This document shows, piece by piece, positions 9,028 through 18,249 of a stretch of 64,000 bases of DNA. The stretch's first letter is position 1, and each line of letters starts with the position of its first letter. Source of the stretch: CAYRFF01 sp964436125 (GTDB lineage Bacteria; Bacteroidota; Bacteroidia; Chitinophagales; Saprospiraceae); the NCBI GenBank assembly GCA_964436125.1, contig CAYTBT010000007.1:1-64000 (forward strand), given 5' to 3'. Below the pieces are notes generated by a model. The model saw only the letters and a program-made list of their open reading frames with translations, was not told where the DNA came from and made no database searches. The position numbers and the translations under genes are program-made.

Positions 9028-11091
9028 ATGAGACAATATTGTACATATATCACCATCGCCTTCTTGAGCTTTATGAGTTTCCCCTTGCTTGCGCAAATGT
9101 ATGCTCTCGATTCTGCTTTTATCCGATTGTCCAATGATAAAGAAGGCATAATATCGCTACGATATGAACGATTGATTAATACGGATAAATGGGAATATTC
9201 ACCGATCTACTATAAATCCGGTATTGCTTATGTCGGGTCGAGACCGGATAAGCACTACTTCGACTTTGACAATAAAACACCCTTTTTTACCATCAAATTT
9301 GCCGAGAAATCCGGTGATGGAAAATTGTCCTTGCCCAGGGCATTCGGAGTGCGGAATTCCCCTCAGCTTCATGAAGGACCACTTGCATTTAACAAGGATG
9401 AAAGCATTATGTATTACACACTTTCCGTCCCTACGGAAGAAGGAGGAAATAAAGTTCCGCTGCAGATATATAAAGCCAAGCGCGGAGAAGAACATTGGGA
9501 AGATGTCGGGCCGCTGAAATTTGAGAAACCCGAGCTGTCTTATGCACATCCAAGCTTAAATGCAAGCAATGATATCTTGGTATTTGCAGCCGAGCTAGAG
9601 GATAGTTATGGTGGGATGGATCTATACATAAGTAAAAAGGTAGATGGGGAATGGACAGAACCGATTAATCTCGGGGAAGATGTGAATTCTGCCGGGAATG
9701 AACTATTCCCTCGCTTTCACAAATCAGGAATTTTATTTTATGCAAGTGACGGATTGAATAAAGGACGAGACTTAGATATATTTGCGACAGCGGAAAGAAA
9801 TGGGATTTACGTTAAACCTGTGCGCTTGAAGGCACCATTTAACTCAGAAGGAGATGACTTTGGCTTAATTATGAATAAAAATGGAACAAGCGGTTATTTT
9901 AATAGTAATAGAAAGGGGACTGAGGGGGAAGACGATATCCTGAGTTTTACATCGACGATTCCCTTAATTCCTTTTGTAAAAGAGAAAATGAACTTACAGA
10001 TCATTGTTCAGGATAAAAACAGCAGAAAACGACTCAAAGGCGTACAGGTTTACCTCTTTGACCTCGATAAAAATGGTCTGCTCGCTGATAAAGAACTATA
10101 TGAAACAAGATTTGAGACGGTAGGGGATGAAATTAAGATAAGATTAAAATTAAAAGATCCTAGCAAATTCCCTCCCGCAGATTATATTACCGATATAAAT
10201 GGTGCGGTAGGGATAAATTATACACCCCAGAATCCTTCAGTTATCGTCCTTTATAAAGAAGGCTATCAAGTTGAACAGATTGAAATCGATAGCATCGATA
10301 GCGACCAGCTTACGCTTATGTTGCAATATGTGGATTGTATTCCTTTACAATTAAAAGTTTTTAATAAAGCGGGAGCTCTCATTGAAAGCGAGATACGATT
10401 GATGAATGAATGCAATGGAAAACAGGTGCAGGTAAAAGAAATAAGTACCGGGAATTATGACGCTTGCTTGCAGCCTGATTGTTATTATATGCTTGTAAGT
10501 AATGGTGAAGGGTATCAGAAAGACACATTGATATTTATATCACCGAGATCTGCGGATTATTCTCTACAAAAAAGTATAGTACTGGAAGCTACAGCTTCTT
10601 CTTCTTCTTCTTCTGAGCCCACTGTAAAAGTAGAGGAAAAGTCTATTGAGAATATGGATAAACTTGAGGCCGGAGATGTGATAACCTTGAGGAAAATATA
10701 TTATGACTATAATAAGTCAACAATCAGAGCCGGGGCAGCAGTCGAACTTGATGCCCTTGCAGTCTTATTAAAAAAATATCCCGACATCTCCATAGAATTA
10801 AATGCTCATACAGATAGTCGTGGTTCCGATGATTATAATCTGAAGTTGTCGCTACAGCGCGCTCTGAGTGCTAAACATTTTCTCGTTGATAAAGGCATCG
10901 ATGCTTCACGCATTCAAGCTGTCGGTTATGGGGAATCTATTCCCTTAAATGATTGTATCGATGGAGTACAATGTACAGAGGAGGAATACCAGGTTAACAG
11001 GAGGACTGAAGTCCGTGTCTTAAACAGTGAGGAGCTAGACATAGAAGCAATCGACAATAAGCCGGTCATTATCGATAAAGCAGGTGAATGA
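9028..11091 (+). CDS. OmpA family protein with PD40 propeller and regulatory-like domain (PorE-like layout)
   Basis: A 687-residue envelope protein. It has an N-terminal signal peptide (SFPLLAQMYALDS), then PD40/WD40-like strands to about residue 310 (for example NELFPRFHKSGILFYASDG, DLDIFATAERNG). A carboxypeptidase-regulatory-like Ig fold follows (LQIIVQDKNSRKRLKGVQVYLFD, about 325-430). A short Ser-rich linker encoded by CTT repeats comes next, then a C-terminal OmpA/MotB peptidoglycan-binding domain (NAHTDSRGSDDYN ... SRIQAVGYGES, about 555-670). This order matches PorE-type proteins that link the T9SS to peptidoglycan. It is the third gene of the adhesin / PorP cassette, 2 bases after the PorP/SprF stop. 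It may anchor that assembly to the cell wall (inference). Confidence 0.88.
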   Translation: MRQYCTYITIAFLSFMSFPLLAQMYALDSAFIRLSNDKEGIISLRYERLINTDKWEYSPIYYKSGIAYVGSRPDKHYFDFDNKTPFFTIKFAEKSGDGKLSLPRAFGVRNSPQLHEGPLAFNKDESIMYYTLSVPTEEGGNKVPLQIYKAKRGEEHWEDVGPLKFEKPELSYAHPSLNASNDILVFAAELEDSYGGMDLYISKKVDGEWTEPINLGEDVNSAGNELFPRFHKSGILFYASDGLNKGRDLDIFATAERNGIYVKPVRLKAPFNSEGDDFGLIMNKNGTSGYFNSNRKGTEGEDDILSFTSTIPLIPFVKEKMNLQIIVQDKNSRKRLKGVQVYLFDLDKNGLLADKELYETRFETVGDEIKIRLKLKDPSKFPPADYITDINGAVGINYTPQNPSVIVLYKEGYQVEQIEIDSIDSDQLTLMLQYVDCIPLQLKVFNKAGALIESEIRLMNECNGKQVQVKEISTGNYDACLQPDCYYMLVSNGEGYQKDTLIFISPRSADYSLQKSIVLEATASSSSSSEPTVKVEEKSIENMDKLEAGDVITLRKIYYDYNKSTIRAGAAVELDALAVLLKKYPDISIELNAHTDSRGSDDYNLKLSLQRALSAKHFLVDKGIDASRIQAVGYGESIPLNDCIDGVQCTEEEYQVNRRTEVRVLNSEELDIEAIDNKPVIIDKAGE

Positions 11092-11254
11092 TACATTATG
11101 ATTGACCGATAATGCTTAGTAATTGATAAAGCGGTAGAAATTATCGAATCTTCCATATAGTTTATGTAATTTTAAGCGAGGAAATCTACATCCTGCATTT
11201 TGCGATCAAAAATGAAGGAGTTTAGGTTTTTCAGAACAGTAAAAGAACGAGATA

Positions 11255-12658
11255 ATGGAAATACGATTCTGTGGAGCAGATAGAGAAGTAACGGGGAGTT
11301 CACATTTATTAATCCTGGATGATGGCTACAAAATTTTATTGGACTGCGGCCTTTACCAAGGCAGTGATGAAGATATGGCAGATTTTAATAAGAAATTTTG
11401 CTTTGATCCGGGTGAAATCGATATGCTCATTTTATCGCACGCACATATCGATCATTCAGGCCGCTTGCCCAAGCTTGTAAAAGACGGTTTTAAAGGACTG
11501 ATTCACACGACACATGCGACGCGTTCACTGTGCGCCATTATGCTGCTGGATTCTGCCAAGATTCAGGAATATGACGCTGAATACGAGAATAAAAGGAGGA
11601 AAAGACGTGGGGACAAGAGAAGGGTAGAACCTCTGTACAGACGAGAAGACGTTAAGCCATGCATGGATAGATTTGTGACCTATGGCTACGATAAATGGTT
11701 TACTCTACGGGATGGTATTGAAGTACAATTCCGCGATGCAGGCCATATACTAGGAAGTGCGAGTGTAAATCTCAGAATTAAAGATAAAGAGGGGAATACG
11801 CGACATATTGGTTTTACCGGTGATATCGGAAGGCCTGACAGGCCTATTTTACGCGATCCTGTACCGATGATACCGGCTGATTATGTCATAACGGAGTCCA
11901 CTTATGGTGACCGATTACACGATTCAAGGCCGGCAGAGAGTGATAAACTTATTGCTGTCATTAAAAATACCTGCGTAGAGAAGCAGGGGAAGCTTATTAT
12001 TCCTGCTTTCAGCATAGGAAGGACACAGGAGATCGTATATATGCTTGACAAACTTGCACATGATGGGATTCTTCCGCGTGTTCCGGTCTACGTCGATAGT
12101 CCTCTTGCAATAAATGCCACCGTAGTCTTTGGCTCTCATCCGGAGTGCTACGATTCAGAGTTGAATGAGTATCTTCTTGTGGATGAAGACCCATTTGGAT
12201 TTAATTCACTGAAATATGTCCGCAAGGTTGAAGGCTCCAAGGCGCTCAATAATTCGGAAGAGCCTTGTGTAATTATCTCTGCATCGGGAATGATGACAGC
12301 AGGTCGTGTAAAGCACCATTTATACCACAATATCGAAGACGCCAAGAATACTTTCCTCATCGTCGGTTATTGCGCCCCATACACACCTGGAGGAAGGCTG
12401 AAAAATGGAGCTGAAACGATTAAAGTATTTGGAGACCGATTGCATGTGAATGCCGATATAGAAGTTATGGATTCCTTTTCCTCGCATGGTGACCAACTTG
12501 AAATGGCTGCCTTCCTCTCCGTACACTTAAAAAAGATTAAAGAATTATTCCTCGTCCACGGTGATTATGATACCCAATTAAAATTTAAAGAATATTTAAA
12601 CTCAAAGGGATTTGAGTCAATCCATATTCCAAAACTAAATGATACTTATGAACTATAA
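11255..12658 (+). CDS. Beta-CASP family metallo-beta-lactamase-fold RNA-processing-type hydrolase
   Basis: A 467-residue cytoplasmic metal-dependent hydrolase of the RNA-specificity (CPSF73/YSH1-like) branch of the metallo-beta-lactamase fold. Zinc-binding motifs are present in order: SHAHIDHSG (HxHxDH) near residue 60, the histidine in DAGHILGSAS, the GFTGDIGR aspartate, and the late SSHGDQ and LVHGD histidines. The beta-CASP insertion is recognisable in PAFSIGRTQEIVYML, YVDSPLAINAT and ISASGMMTAGRVKHHL. Family members are RNA endo- or exonucleases, but the exact substrate in Bacteroidota is not established. The gene overlaps the next one by 11 bases, so the two are probably co-transcribed, though their roles look unrelated. 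Confidence 0.88.
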   Translation: MEIRFCGADREVTGSSHLLILDDGYKILLDCGLYQGSDEDMADFNKKFCFDPGEIDMLILSHAHIDHSGRLPKLVKDGFKGLIHTTHATRSLCAIMLLDSAKIQEYDAEYENKRRKRRGDKRRVEPLYRREDVKPCMDRFVTYGYDKWFTLRDGIEVQFRDAGHILGSASVNLRIKDKEGNTRHIGFTGDIGRPDRPILRDPVPMIPADYVITESTYGDRLHDSRPAESDKLIAVIKNTCVEKQGKLIIPAFSIGRTQEIVYMLDKLAHDGILPRVPVYVDSPLAINATVVFGSHPECYDSELNEYLLVDEDPFGFNSLKYVRKVEGSKALNNSEEPCVIISASGMMTAGRVKHHLYHNIEDAKNTFLIVGYCAPYTPGGRLKNGAETIKVFGDRLHVNADIEVMDSFSSHGDQLEMAAFLSVHLKKIKELFLVHGDYDTQLKFKEYLNSKGFESIHIPKLNDTYEL

Positions 12659-13913
12659 TTTTACTTTACTGATTCTCTGTTTATCCTTCATTGTATTTCA
12701 CTCACAAAAAGCTCAGGCACAAGTGCCGGCTGATTGCGAAGGTGGAAGATACACAACAGAGACGAGCTATTATTTTCCGATAGATTCCGTCGATGTACAA
12801 TTTGCCAAGAATGTCGATGCAGCGGGAGATACAATTGATCTTGAAATGACGATATTTTATCCTACCGGTGATGTGGTAGAAAAGCGGCCGGTGGTAATTC
12901 TTGCATTTGGAGGTGCATTTGTTACCGGAGAACGCTCTTCAATGGCACCGACATGTAGATTACTTGCAATGCAAGGCATCGTCGCAATTACTGTGGATTA
13001 TCGTATTTATCCTGTATTTAAGCTCGGCTATCCTTCTATTACACAATTTTATGATACTGCGATTAAAGCCTATGGTGATATTAAAAGTGCAGTAAGGCAT
13101 GTCCGCAGGATGATAGACCATGGAAATCCCTATAAGATGGATGGCGATAGAATTATGATAGGTGGTGTTTCAGCAGGTGCTGTTGCGAGCCTTCATGCAG
13201 CTTGTTTAAATGAAAATGATAATCTCGACCCATTAATTGATTCTCTCATTATTGCAAATGGTGGATTTTCCGGCAACAGCGGTGATGATATTAATTTATC
13301 CTACTCCTCGGATGTTGTAGGTGTGATTAATTTATCCGGTGCATTACTCGATACTACTTATCTTGATGAAGAAGATGATTTTGCTATTGTAAGTATGCAT
13401 GGCACAGCGGATGCGACAGTACCATTTGCCTATGGGAAGGCTCTCGGCCTTATTCCGGTATATGGCTCAAGCCTTGTTCACGCAAGAGCATTACACGAGA
13501 ATCTGCCTTCTCGACTTACTGTAGTGGAAGGAGGAGGACATACCGACATCTACAGTGCTCCGGAGTATGAGGATGATCGGATTGCATTTTTCCACCAGCT
13601 GGATACGACGATTATGGAGGTATTCTGTGGTGTGGTGCTCGATGTCCAGGATGCTATTTTCTCTGAAATCTCAGTTTATCCTAATCCAGCGACTAATTTC
13701 ATTTCATGGGAAAGGGATTTTGATGCCGGAAACCTACTTGTAGGCGTTTATAACCAGCTGGGACAACTCGTCATCGAAAGGCAAATTAACAGTTCTGAAC
13801 ATCAACTCGATATCTCTGAGTTGAATGAGGGCCTATATTATATGTTTATCAGCCCAGTAAATCAGAATGGAAAGAATGTTATGTTTCGGACTAAGTTTAT
13901 GAAAGGGTGGTAA
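12648..13913 (+). CDS. Secreted alpha/beta-hydrolase (esterase/lipase type) with T9SS type A sorting domain
   Basis: A secreted esterase-like protein of about 421 residues. ATG 12648 is favoured because it directly precedes the signal peptide (MNYNFTLLILCLSFIVFHSQKAQAQ); ATG 12639 adds three residues. Alpha/beta-hydrolase signs are: an oxyanion-hole loop FGGAFVTGE, the nucleophile elbow GGVSAGAVAS (G-x-S-x-G), an acid-loop candidate SMHGTADATVPF, and a late GGGHTD histidine. It resembles carboxylesterase / BD-FAE-type enzymes. The last ~75 residues (SVYPNPATNFISW ... QLGQLVIERQ ... LNEGLYYMFIS) are a T9SS type A sorting domain, so the enzyme should be surface-attached or released. It overlaps the upstream hydrolase gene by 11 bases. 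The substrate is unknown. Confidence 0.85.
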   Translation: MNYNFTLLILCLSFIVFHSQKAQAQVPADCEGGRYTTETSYYFPIDSVDVQFAKNVDAAGDTIDLEMTIFYPTGDVVEKRPVVILAFGGAFVTGERSSMAPTCRLLAMQGIVAITVDYRIYPVFKLGYPSITQFYDTAIKAYGDIKSAVRHVRRMIDHGNPYKMDGDRIMIGGVSAGAVASLHAACLNENDNLDPLIDSLIIANGGFSGNSGDDINLSYSSDVVGVINLSGALLDTTYLDEEDDFAIVSMHGTADATVPFAYGKALGLIPVYGSSLVHARALHENLPSRLTVVEGGGHTDIYSAPEYEDDRIAFFHQLDTTIMEVFCGVVLDVQDAIFSEISVYPNPATNFISWERDFDAGNLLVGVYNQLGQLVIERQINSSEHQLDISELNEGLYYMFISPVNQNGKNVMFRTKFMKGW

Positions 13914-13934
13914 AAAGCGATAATCAAGATAAAT

Positions 13935-13963
13935 TGCTTAAGAACTCTATGAGTGTTTAAGCA
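13935..13963. terminator. Hairpin between convergent genes
   Basis: TGCTTAA (13935-13941) pairs with TTAAGCA (13957-13963), with ACTC/GAGT pairing possible inside. It lies between the esterase stop and the stop of the opposing HhH gene and could serve both strands. No strong T-run follows, so the call is tentative. Confidence 0.4.
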
Positions 13964-13978
13964 CCATAAATTCGATTA

Positions 13979-16033
13979 CTAGAATCTAATCCGAATCTGT
14001 GCCTTAAATTCATGACTTTTGTTACCGTGAATTTCATTGTAAGAAGAACTTATGGATGCATCGTAAGGCCGATAAGTAAGTGCATAACGTGCTTCAATGG
14101 TAAGATTATGGTACACTTTCCACCGAAGATTGAGATAAGTCCGGATTCCCGTGGAGTAATATGCCGGAATGCTGAAAGCATATAACACATTATTTTCGTA
14201 AGCATATATCCTGCTATCGTAATCATCTGTCTGATAATATGCAATCCGTGAAGTGAAACTTAAAGGGAAACCCATAGGGCGGTAGTTGAAATCGGTATAA
14301 ATCATATATCCATGACTTGTTGTTTTTCCGTCTGTAAGAAATTGAGACATCTCAATGCGGGTTCTCCATTGCCATTCTTTGGTAATGGGGTAGCTGAAAT
14401 GGAAACGGATAGAGCGTCGCGTTTCCGCTTGAATAATATCGCGATTATAAAGGGTAAGCGTATTGACTTTCCTCGTCTTGTTTTTGAATTGAAAATAAGC
14501 TTCAAAGTAGTGTTTGTCGTAGTATTTGATACGCAGAAATTCTTCATTGCCTTCTGAGGGAGCATCAACTCTGTACCTTAACCACGGGTGAGCCCAGATA
14601 TCCTGGTAAGCAGATAATGTCCACTTGGGTGATATACGGTAAATTAAAGACAAATATACGCCATGCTCATTCTGTGCTCTGGAATTTTCTGCAAATGCAT
14701 TTGGGTATAGTGATTGATAATCCTTGGATAAATAGCGGAAGAGAAGACCCAAATCGAGTTTTGGATGGAGTGCTGTTAAGATTCCTAGGATATGTGCGTT
14801 TCCACCATTGTTACTCATAGCAGACTCACCGAATAGGAGGAATTTCCGTAAACGATATTGATAATCAATGCTTACATTCAGTAGTTCACGGCCGGAGAAA
14901 CGATAGAGATTGGAAGGAGAAGGACGTACCCCGAGACTATCACTGAGCTTATCATACCAGGCATTGATACTTATTTCATATTTGCGATTATCCCAGGTCA
15001 AAGAGGCTCCAAGACTTGTCTGACTTACGCCATCTTCATCCGCAATTTCGCTTTCTGTTCTATGGAGTCCCGATGTCTGGAGCGAAGAGATAAAACGTTC
15101 TTGCCGGTTGACAAAGGTGTCGGCGCGGAGAACTTGATTGGCATCTCGTTTTCTGTAGGAAGCTGCTAGCAAAAGACTGAGATTCTCCGTGATATTTAAT
15201 TCGCTTGCCACGCCACGCAGAAAATTATTTTCATCCACACTGCCATATGGAACGAGCTTTTTTCCGCGTTTATTCATACCCATAACAAAGGAAGATTTTC
15301 CACCACCGAATGCACTGTGTCTTATAAGTCCTTGGCCGAGATTGATGTTGTAGTCACCTATAGCTATAGTTTTCACAAATTTTTCATTGCGTTGTAGCCA
15401 GAAGTGGGCAGAATAATAATCAAAGCCATAGGGATTGGAGCCTGTGAAAAATGCTTCTCCGGGATCCTTTTCCATGGTGATTCCGGCGGAGAAGTCGGTG
15501 CCGGCCCGCCAGCGCAGACGCGTATATAGTTGATCCGGTGATCCTTCAAATGCCGGTTCATCACCTAGATAGCCGTCTCTAAGTGGAAAATCACGCGCAT
15601 ATCGTATAAATAAGGTACGCGTACTCTCGTGAAATATCTTGTCCCAGATATTGACCTTGCTCCCCTTACTTTTAATCGTGAGAAATGGAACTATCCGCCG
15701 GATTGCCGTCAAATGCAGGCCAGGTACTGCTTGAAGTTCCTCAAGACGATAAAAATCACCGACCAGATCGCGATATAATAGAATATTATGAATCTGCAGG
15801 TCCGTGAGTAAGTGCAGTTGTGTGAGATCCTCGTAATCTACCTTGTTTAAGTCCATCGGATGCTTATTGTAGTACAGGAGATTATCATACAAGCTCTCCA
15901 GGGAACCAAGACTTATATTTTCAATGTTATTTTCTAGATAATCGGTGACGATATCAGGAAGCCGAGCCTCTTGACCTTTTAAATGGGCCAAGGCTGAAAA
16001 GCAGATAGTTGCAAGTAGTAAAATTTTTCTCAC
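13979..16033 (-). CDS. Helix-hairpin-helix protein with predicted outer-membrane beta-barrel
   Basis: A 684-residue envelope protein. A signal peptide (MRKILLLATICFSALAHLKGQ) is followed by two ComEA-like helix-hairpin-helix motifs at about residues 57-115 (MDLNKVDYEDLTQLHLLTD, then FYRLEELQAVPGLHLTAIRR). The remainder has alternating aromatic strands typical of an outer-membrane barrel (for example TLFIRYARDFPLRDGYLG, LNLRWKVYHNLTIEARYAL) and ends in a charged aromatic strand (FKAQIRIRF). Similar HhH-barrel proteins are common in Bacteroidota but, as far as I know, uncharacterised. HhH motifs usually bind DNA, so a role in DNA contact at the surface is conceivable but not shown. No operon partner on this strand. 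Confidence 0.8.
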   Translation of the reverse strand: MRKILLLATICFSALAHLKGQEARLPDIVTDYLENNIENISLGSLESLYDNLLYYNKHPMDLNKVDYEDLTQLHLLTDLQIHNILLYRDLVGDFYRLEELQAVPGLHLTAIRRIVPFLTIKSKGSKVNIWDKIFHESTRTLFIRYARDFPLRDGYLGDEPAFEGSPDQLYTRLRWRAGTDFSAGITMEKDPGEAFFTGSNPYGFDYYSAHFWLQRNEKFVKTIAIGDYNINLGQGLIRHSAFGGGKSSFVMGMNKRGKKLVPYGSVDENNFLRGVASELNITENLSLLLAASYRKRDANQVLRADTFVNRQERFISSLQTSGLHRTESEIADEDGVSQTSLGASLTWDNRKYEISINAWYDKLSDSLGVRPSPSNLYRFSGRELLNVSIDYQYRLRKFLLFGESAMSNNGGNAHILGILTALHPKLDLGLLFRYLSKDYQSLYPNAFAENSRAQNEHGVYLSLIYRISPKWTLSAYQDIWAHPWLRYRVDAPSEGNEEFLRIKYYDKHYFEAYFQFKNKTRKVNTLTLYNRDIIQAETRRSIRFHFSYPITKEWQWRTRIEMSQFLTDGKTTSHGYMIYTDFNYRPMGFPLSFTSRIAYYQTDDYDSRIYAYENNVLYAFSIPAYYSTGIRTYLNLRWKVYHNLTIEARYALTYRPYDASISSSYNEIHGNKSHEFKAQIRIRF

Positions 16034-16412
16034 TGCCTAAAAGTACATAAAAGCCCGAGCTTTCCCTGAAGAACCAAGCTGAAATTACAATTTTCTCTCC
16101 TCTTCTCCGATTTGCTGGCCTTATCCTTTTTGTCAGTTTTTATACTGCCTGTATTATCGTTATCAGATCTTAGATATGGGAATCTTAAGAACGCAGGCTA
16201 GGATTTACAACTGAAAGTAGAACAGAGAGAGCATGAATAATGAACTAAATGAAGCTAAAATCTATGGAACTACTCTATTATTCAGAATATGGAACAGTTC
16301 ATAGACGCCGGCTGGTTGAATGTTCCGGACATTAAAAGAATAGGGAATTCAGCTTGAAAGAATGTAGGAAAAAGCGTACTTTGCCTTTTTATTGCAAGGA
16401 ATAATCAAGCAG
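16034..16412. other. Divergent intergenic region, no gene seen
   Basis: A 379-base gap between the HhH gene and holA. No coding frame, tRNA or repeat was recognised. TACTTTG at 16377-16383, with TTG at 16353-16355, may be a weak promoter for holA; the -7 box is one base short of TAnnTTTG. Confidence 0.4.
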
Positions 16413-17474
16413 ATGGCAAAAGCGAATTTTCAAGAGATAATAAATGATATCAAGGCGGGGAAACTCCATCCTGTGTATTTTCTTACGGGTGATGAGCCGT
16501 ATTTTATCGACAAAATAGCTGATGCGCTGGATAAATATGTTCTTGAGCCGGCACAACGAGACTTTAATTTCAGATTATTTTATGGGAAGGAAACTAGTGT
16601 GAAAACTATAATTGACGAGGCTTCACGGTATCCGATGATGGCGGAAAGGCAGCTTATCATTGTTAAGGAAGCACAATTCCTGAAGCAGATAGAAAAACTG
16701 ACGACTTATGTGAAAAAACCATTGGAGACGACAGTGCTTGTCTTTGTCTATAAGAATAAGAAACTTGATGGGAGGAAAGCATTTGCGAAAGCTATAAAGA
16801 AAGCGCCTTGTCTTTATTATGAGTCGAAGAAATTATACGATAATCAGTTGCCCGGCTGGATAATTACTTACGTCAAATCCATGAATCTCAAGATTAAACA
16901 GGAAGAGGCGTATATGCTTGCAGATTATCTGGGTACGGATTTATCTAAGGTGGTGAATGAATTGCAGAAATTGAAGCTCAACCTCGATGAAGGTGCGACG
17001 ATTACAGCAGAGGATATCGAGCGCTATATCGGAATGAGCAAGGACTACAACGTATTTGAATTGCAGGATGCTCTGGTGAAAGGCAATGCAGAAAAGGCCT
17101 TTAAGATTATACGATTTTTTGGAAGTAATCCACAAGAACACAGTATGGTGATGATCGTAGCTGTATTGGGCTCTTATTTCAGCCGGCTGTATGCGTTGAG
17201 TGGTGCCGGTGTGAGAACGCCGCAACAAGCCAAGGAAGTTATCGGCAATTTTCATCCATTTGTGATGAAGAAATATATTGCTGAATCACGTGTGTTTAAA
17301 ACCGCTCAATTGATGAAAATAGTGGAAATTCTCCATCTTTATGACCTGAAATCCAAAGGTGTGGGCGTGCGTGGCATTTCAGAGTATGATCTCATGGTTA
17401 AGATGATAAGTGACATTTTATCTGCACGGAATCCTCGGTTTTCAGTACGCTATGAATCCTTGATGAATTTATAG
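16413..17474 (+). CDS. holA: DNA polymerase III subunit delta
   Basis: The clamp-loader delta subunit, which opens the sliding clamp during replication. The protein is 353 residues from ATG 16413 (MAKANFQEIINDIKAGKL). An in-frame TTG at 16392 adds seven unsupported residues. Family features are the early HPVYFLTGDEPYFIDKIAD segment, the RQLIIVKEAQFL strand (Walker-B-like position of a non-ATPase AAA+ fold), LETTVLVFVYKNKKLDGRK, and the delta C-terminal helical domain (GNAEKAFKIIRFF ... RLYALSGAG). Length is normal for Bacteroidota HolA. It stands alone, with a weak hairpin after it. Confidence 0.93.
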   Translation: MAKANFQEIINDIKAGKLHPVYFLTGDEPYFIDKIADALDKYVLEPAQRDFNFRLFYGKETSVKTIIDEASRYPMMAERQLIIVKEAQFLKQIEKLTTYVKKPLETTVLVFVYKNKKLDGRKAFAKAIKKAPCLYYESKKLYDNQLPGWIITYVKSMNLKIKQEEAYMLADYLGTDLSKVVNELQKLKLNLDEGATITAEDIERYIGMSKDYNVFELQDALVKGNAEKAFKIIRFFGSNPQEHSMVMIVAVLGSYFSRLYALSGAGVRTPQQAKEVIGNFHPFVMKKYIAESRVFKTAQLMKIVEILHLYDLKSKGVGVRGISEYDLMVKMISDILSARNPRFSVRYESLMNL

Positions 17475-17517
17475 GATTTAGGATTGCTTGCTTTTCCGGT
17501 TATCCCGACATTTGCGT

Positions 17518-17545
17518 AAGCTTATTGCTGATAAATAAGCCTTTC
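17518..17545 (+). terminator. Weak hairpin downstream of holA
   Basis: GCTTATT and AATAAGC (within 17518-17540) form a 7-bp stem followed by CTTTCATT. It is located about 45 bases after the holA stop. The T-run is poor, so efficiency is uncertain. Confidence 0.35.
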
Positions 17546-17611
17546 ATTCTGAGGAAACAGTAACAGGATGGCCTTAGGAATATTATAAAAATAGATGGGA
17601 TGAGAATGCGT

Positions 17612-18202
17612 CTATTTAATGAGCAGATTGCCGGAATTGTCATATTGTAAAGCCTTAATCCCGATTATTGCGGATTGATATTTACGGAGGTACTCTTCCT
17701 TGGTCGTTCCGGGGAAATTGAAATCGTTTTTAAGCAACATTAACTTGTCGTGAGCAAAATGGGCAGCGACTTTTTCCTTGCCGCGTTCTGCGATATATCG
17801 ATAAAGTATGGCCATGGATTTTAAGCCGCTTATTCTATGCATTTTTCTGTCTTCTTCAGCATAGAAAATGAGCTTTTCAAGTGGTGCTGTGTTTACAAAA
17901 TCCCGTTTAATCTGAATCAAAGTGAAGAGAGCGACCTCCTTAAGATTGCGATAATAGGCTTTATTCTTATAAGATGGGAGTTCTTTTCTATACCATTTAT
18001 CTACGGCTTGCCACTTGACATTTCTATCGAGTTGCACATTGAAAATCCAGATGTCTTTAGGTGGAATTACCGCGGTTGTCCGTTGTTCAACAGGGATAGG
18101 ATCAAGACTTTCTTGACTTTTCTTTTCAGTGGTAACTTCAGAGCAGGCAAGAAAGTTAAGTGCAAGAATGCTTATTATGATGAATATCCCTTGCGGCTTC
18201 AT
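17612..18202 (-). CDS. Small predicted lipoprotein of unknown function
   Basis: A 196-residue protein, starting at the ATG read leftward from 18202 (MKPQGIFIIISILALNFLACS). The hydrophobic segment and LNFLAC lipobox indicate a lipoprotein with the acylated Cys near residue 20. A longer open frame reaching 18328 would bury this signal and overlap the pepT gene, so it was rejected. The mature part has a charged linker and a helical-looking domain (VKWQAVDKWYRKELPSYK, ERGKEKVAAHFAHDKLMLL). I do not recognise the family. It follows pepT on the same strand by about 47 bases and may share its transcript. Confidence 0.65.
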   Translation of the reverse strand: MKPQGIFIIISILALNFLACSEVTTEKKSQESLDPIPVEQRTTAVIPPKDIWIFNVQLDRNVKWQAVDKWYRKELPSYKNKAYYRNLKEVALFTLIQIKRDFVNTAPLEKLIFYAEEDRKMHRISGLKSMAILYRYIAERGKEKVAAHFAHDKLMLLKNDFNFPGTTKEEYLRKYQSAIIGIKALQYDNSGNLLIK

Positions 18203-18249
18203 TATGATTAATTGATTATACAATTGAGAATATATTATAAGGAAGGAGT

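Noticed and set aside
10590..10615. Phase-variable CTT repeat in the OmpA-type gene
   Set aside because: The triplet unit cannot shift the frame; it encodes a Ser linker.
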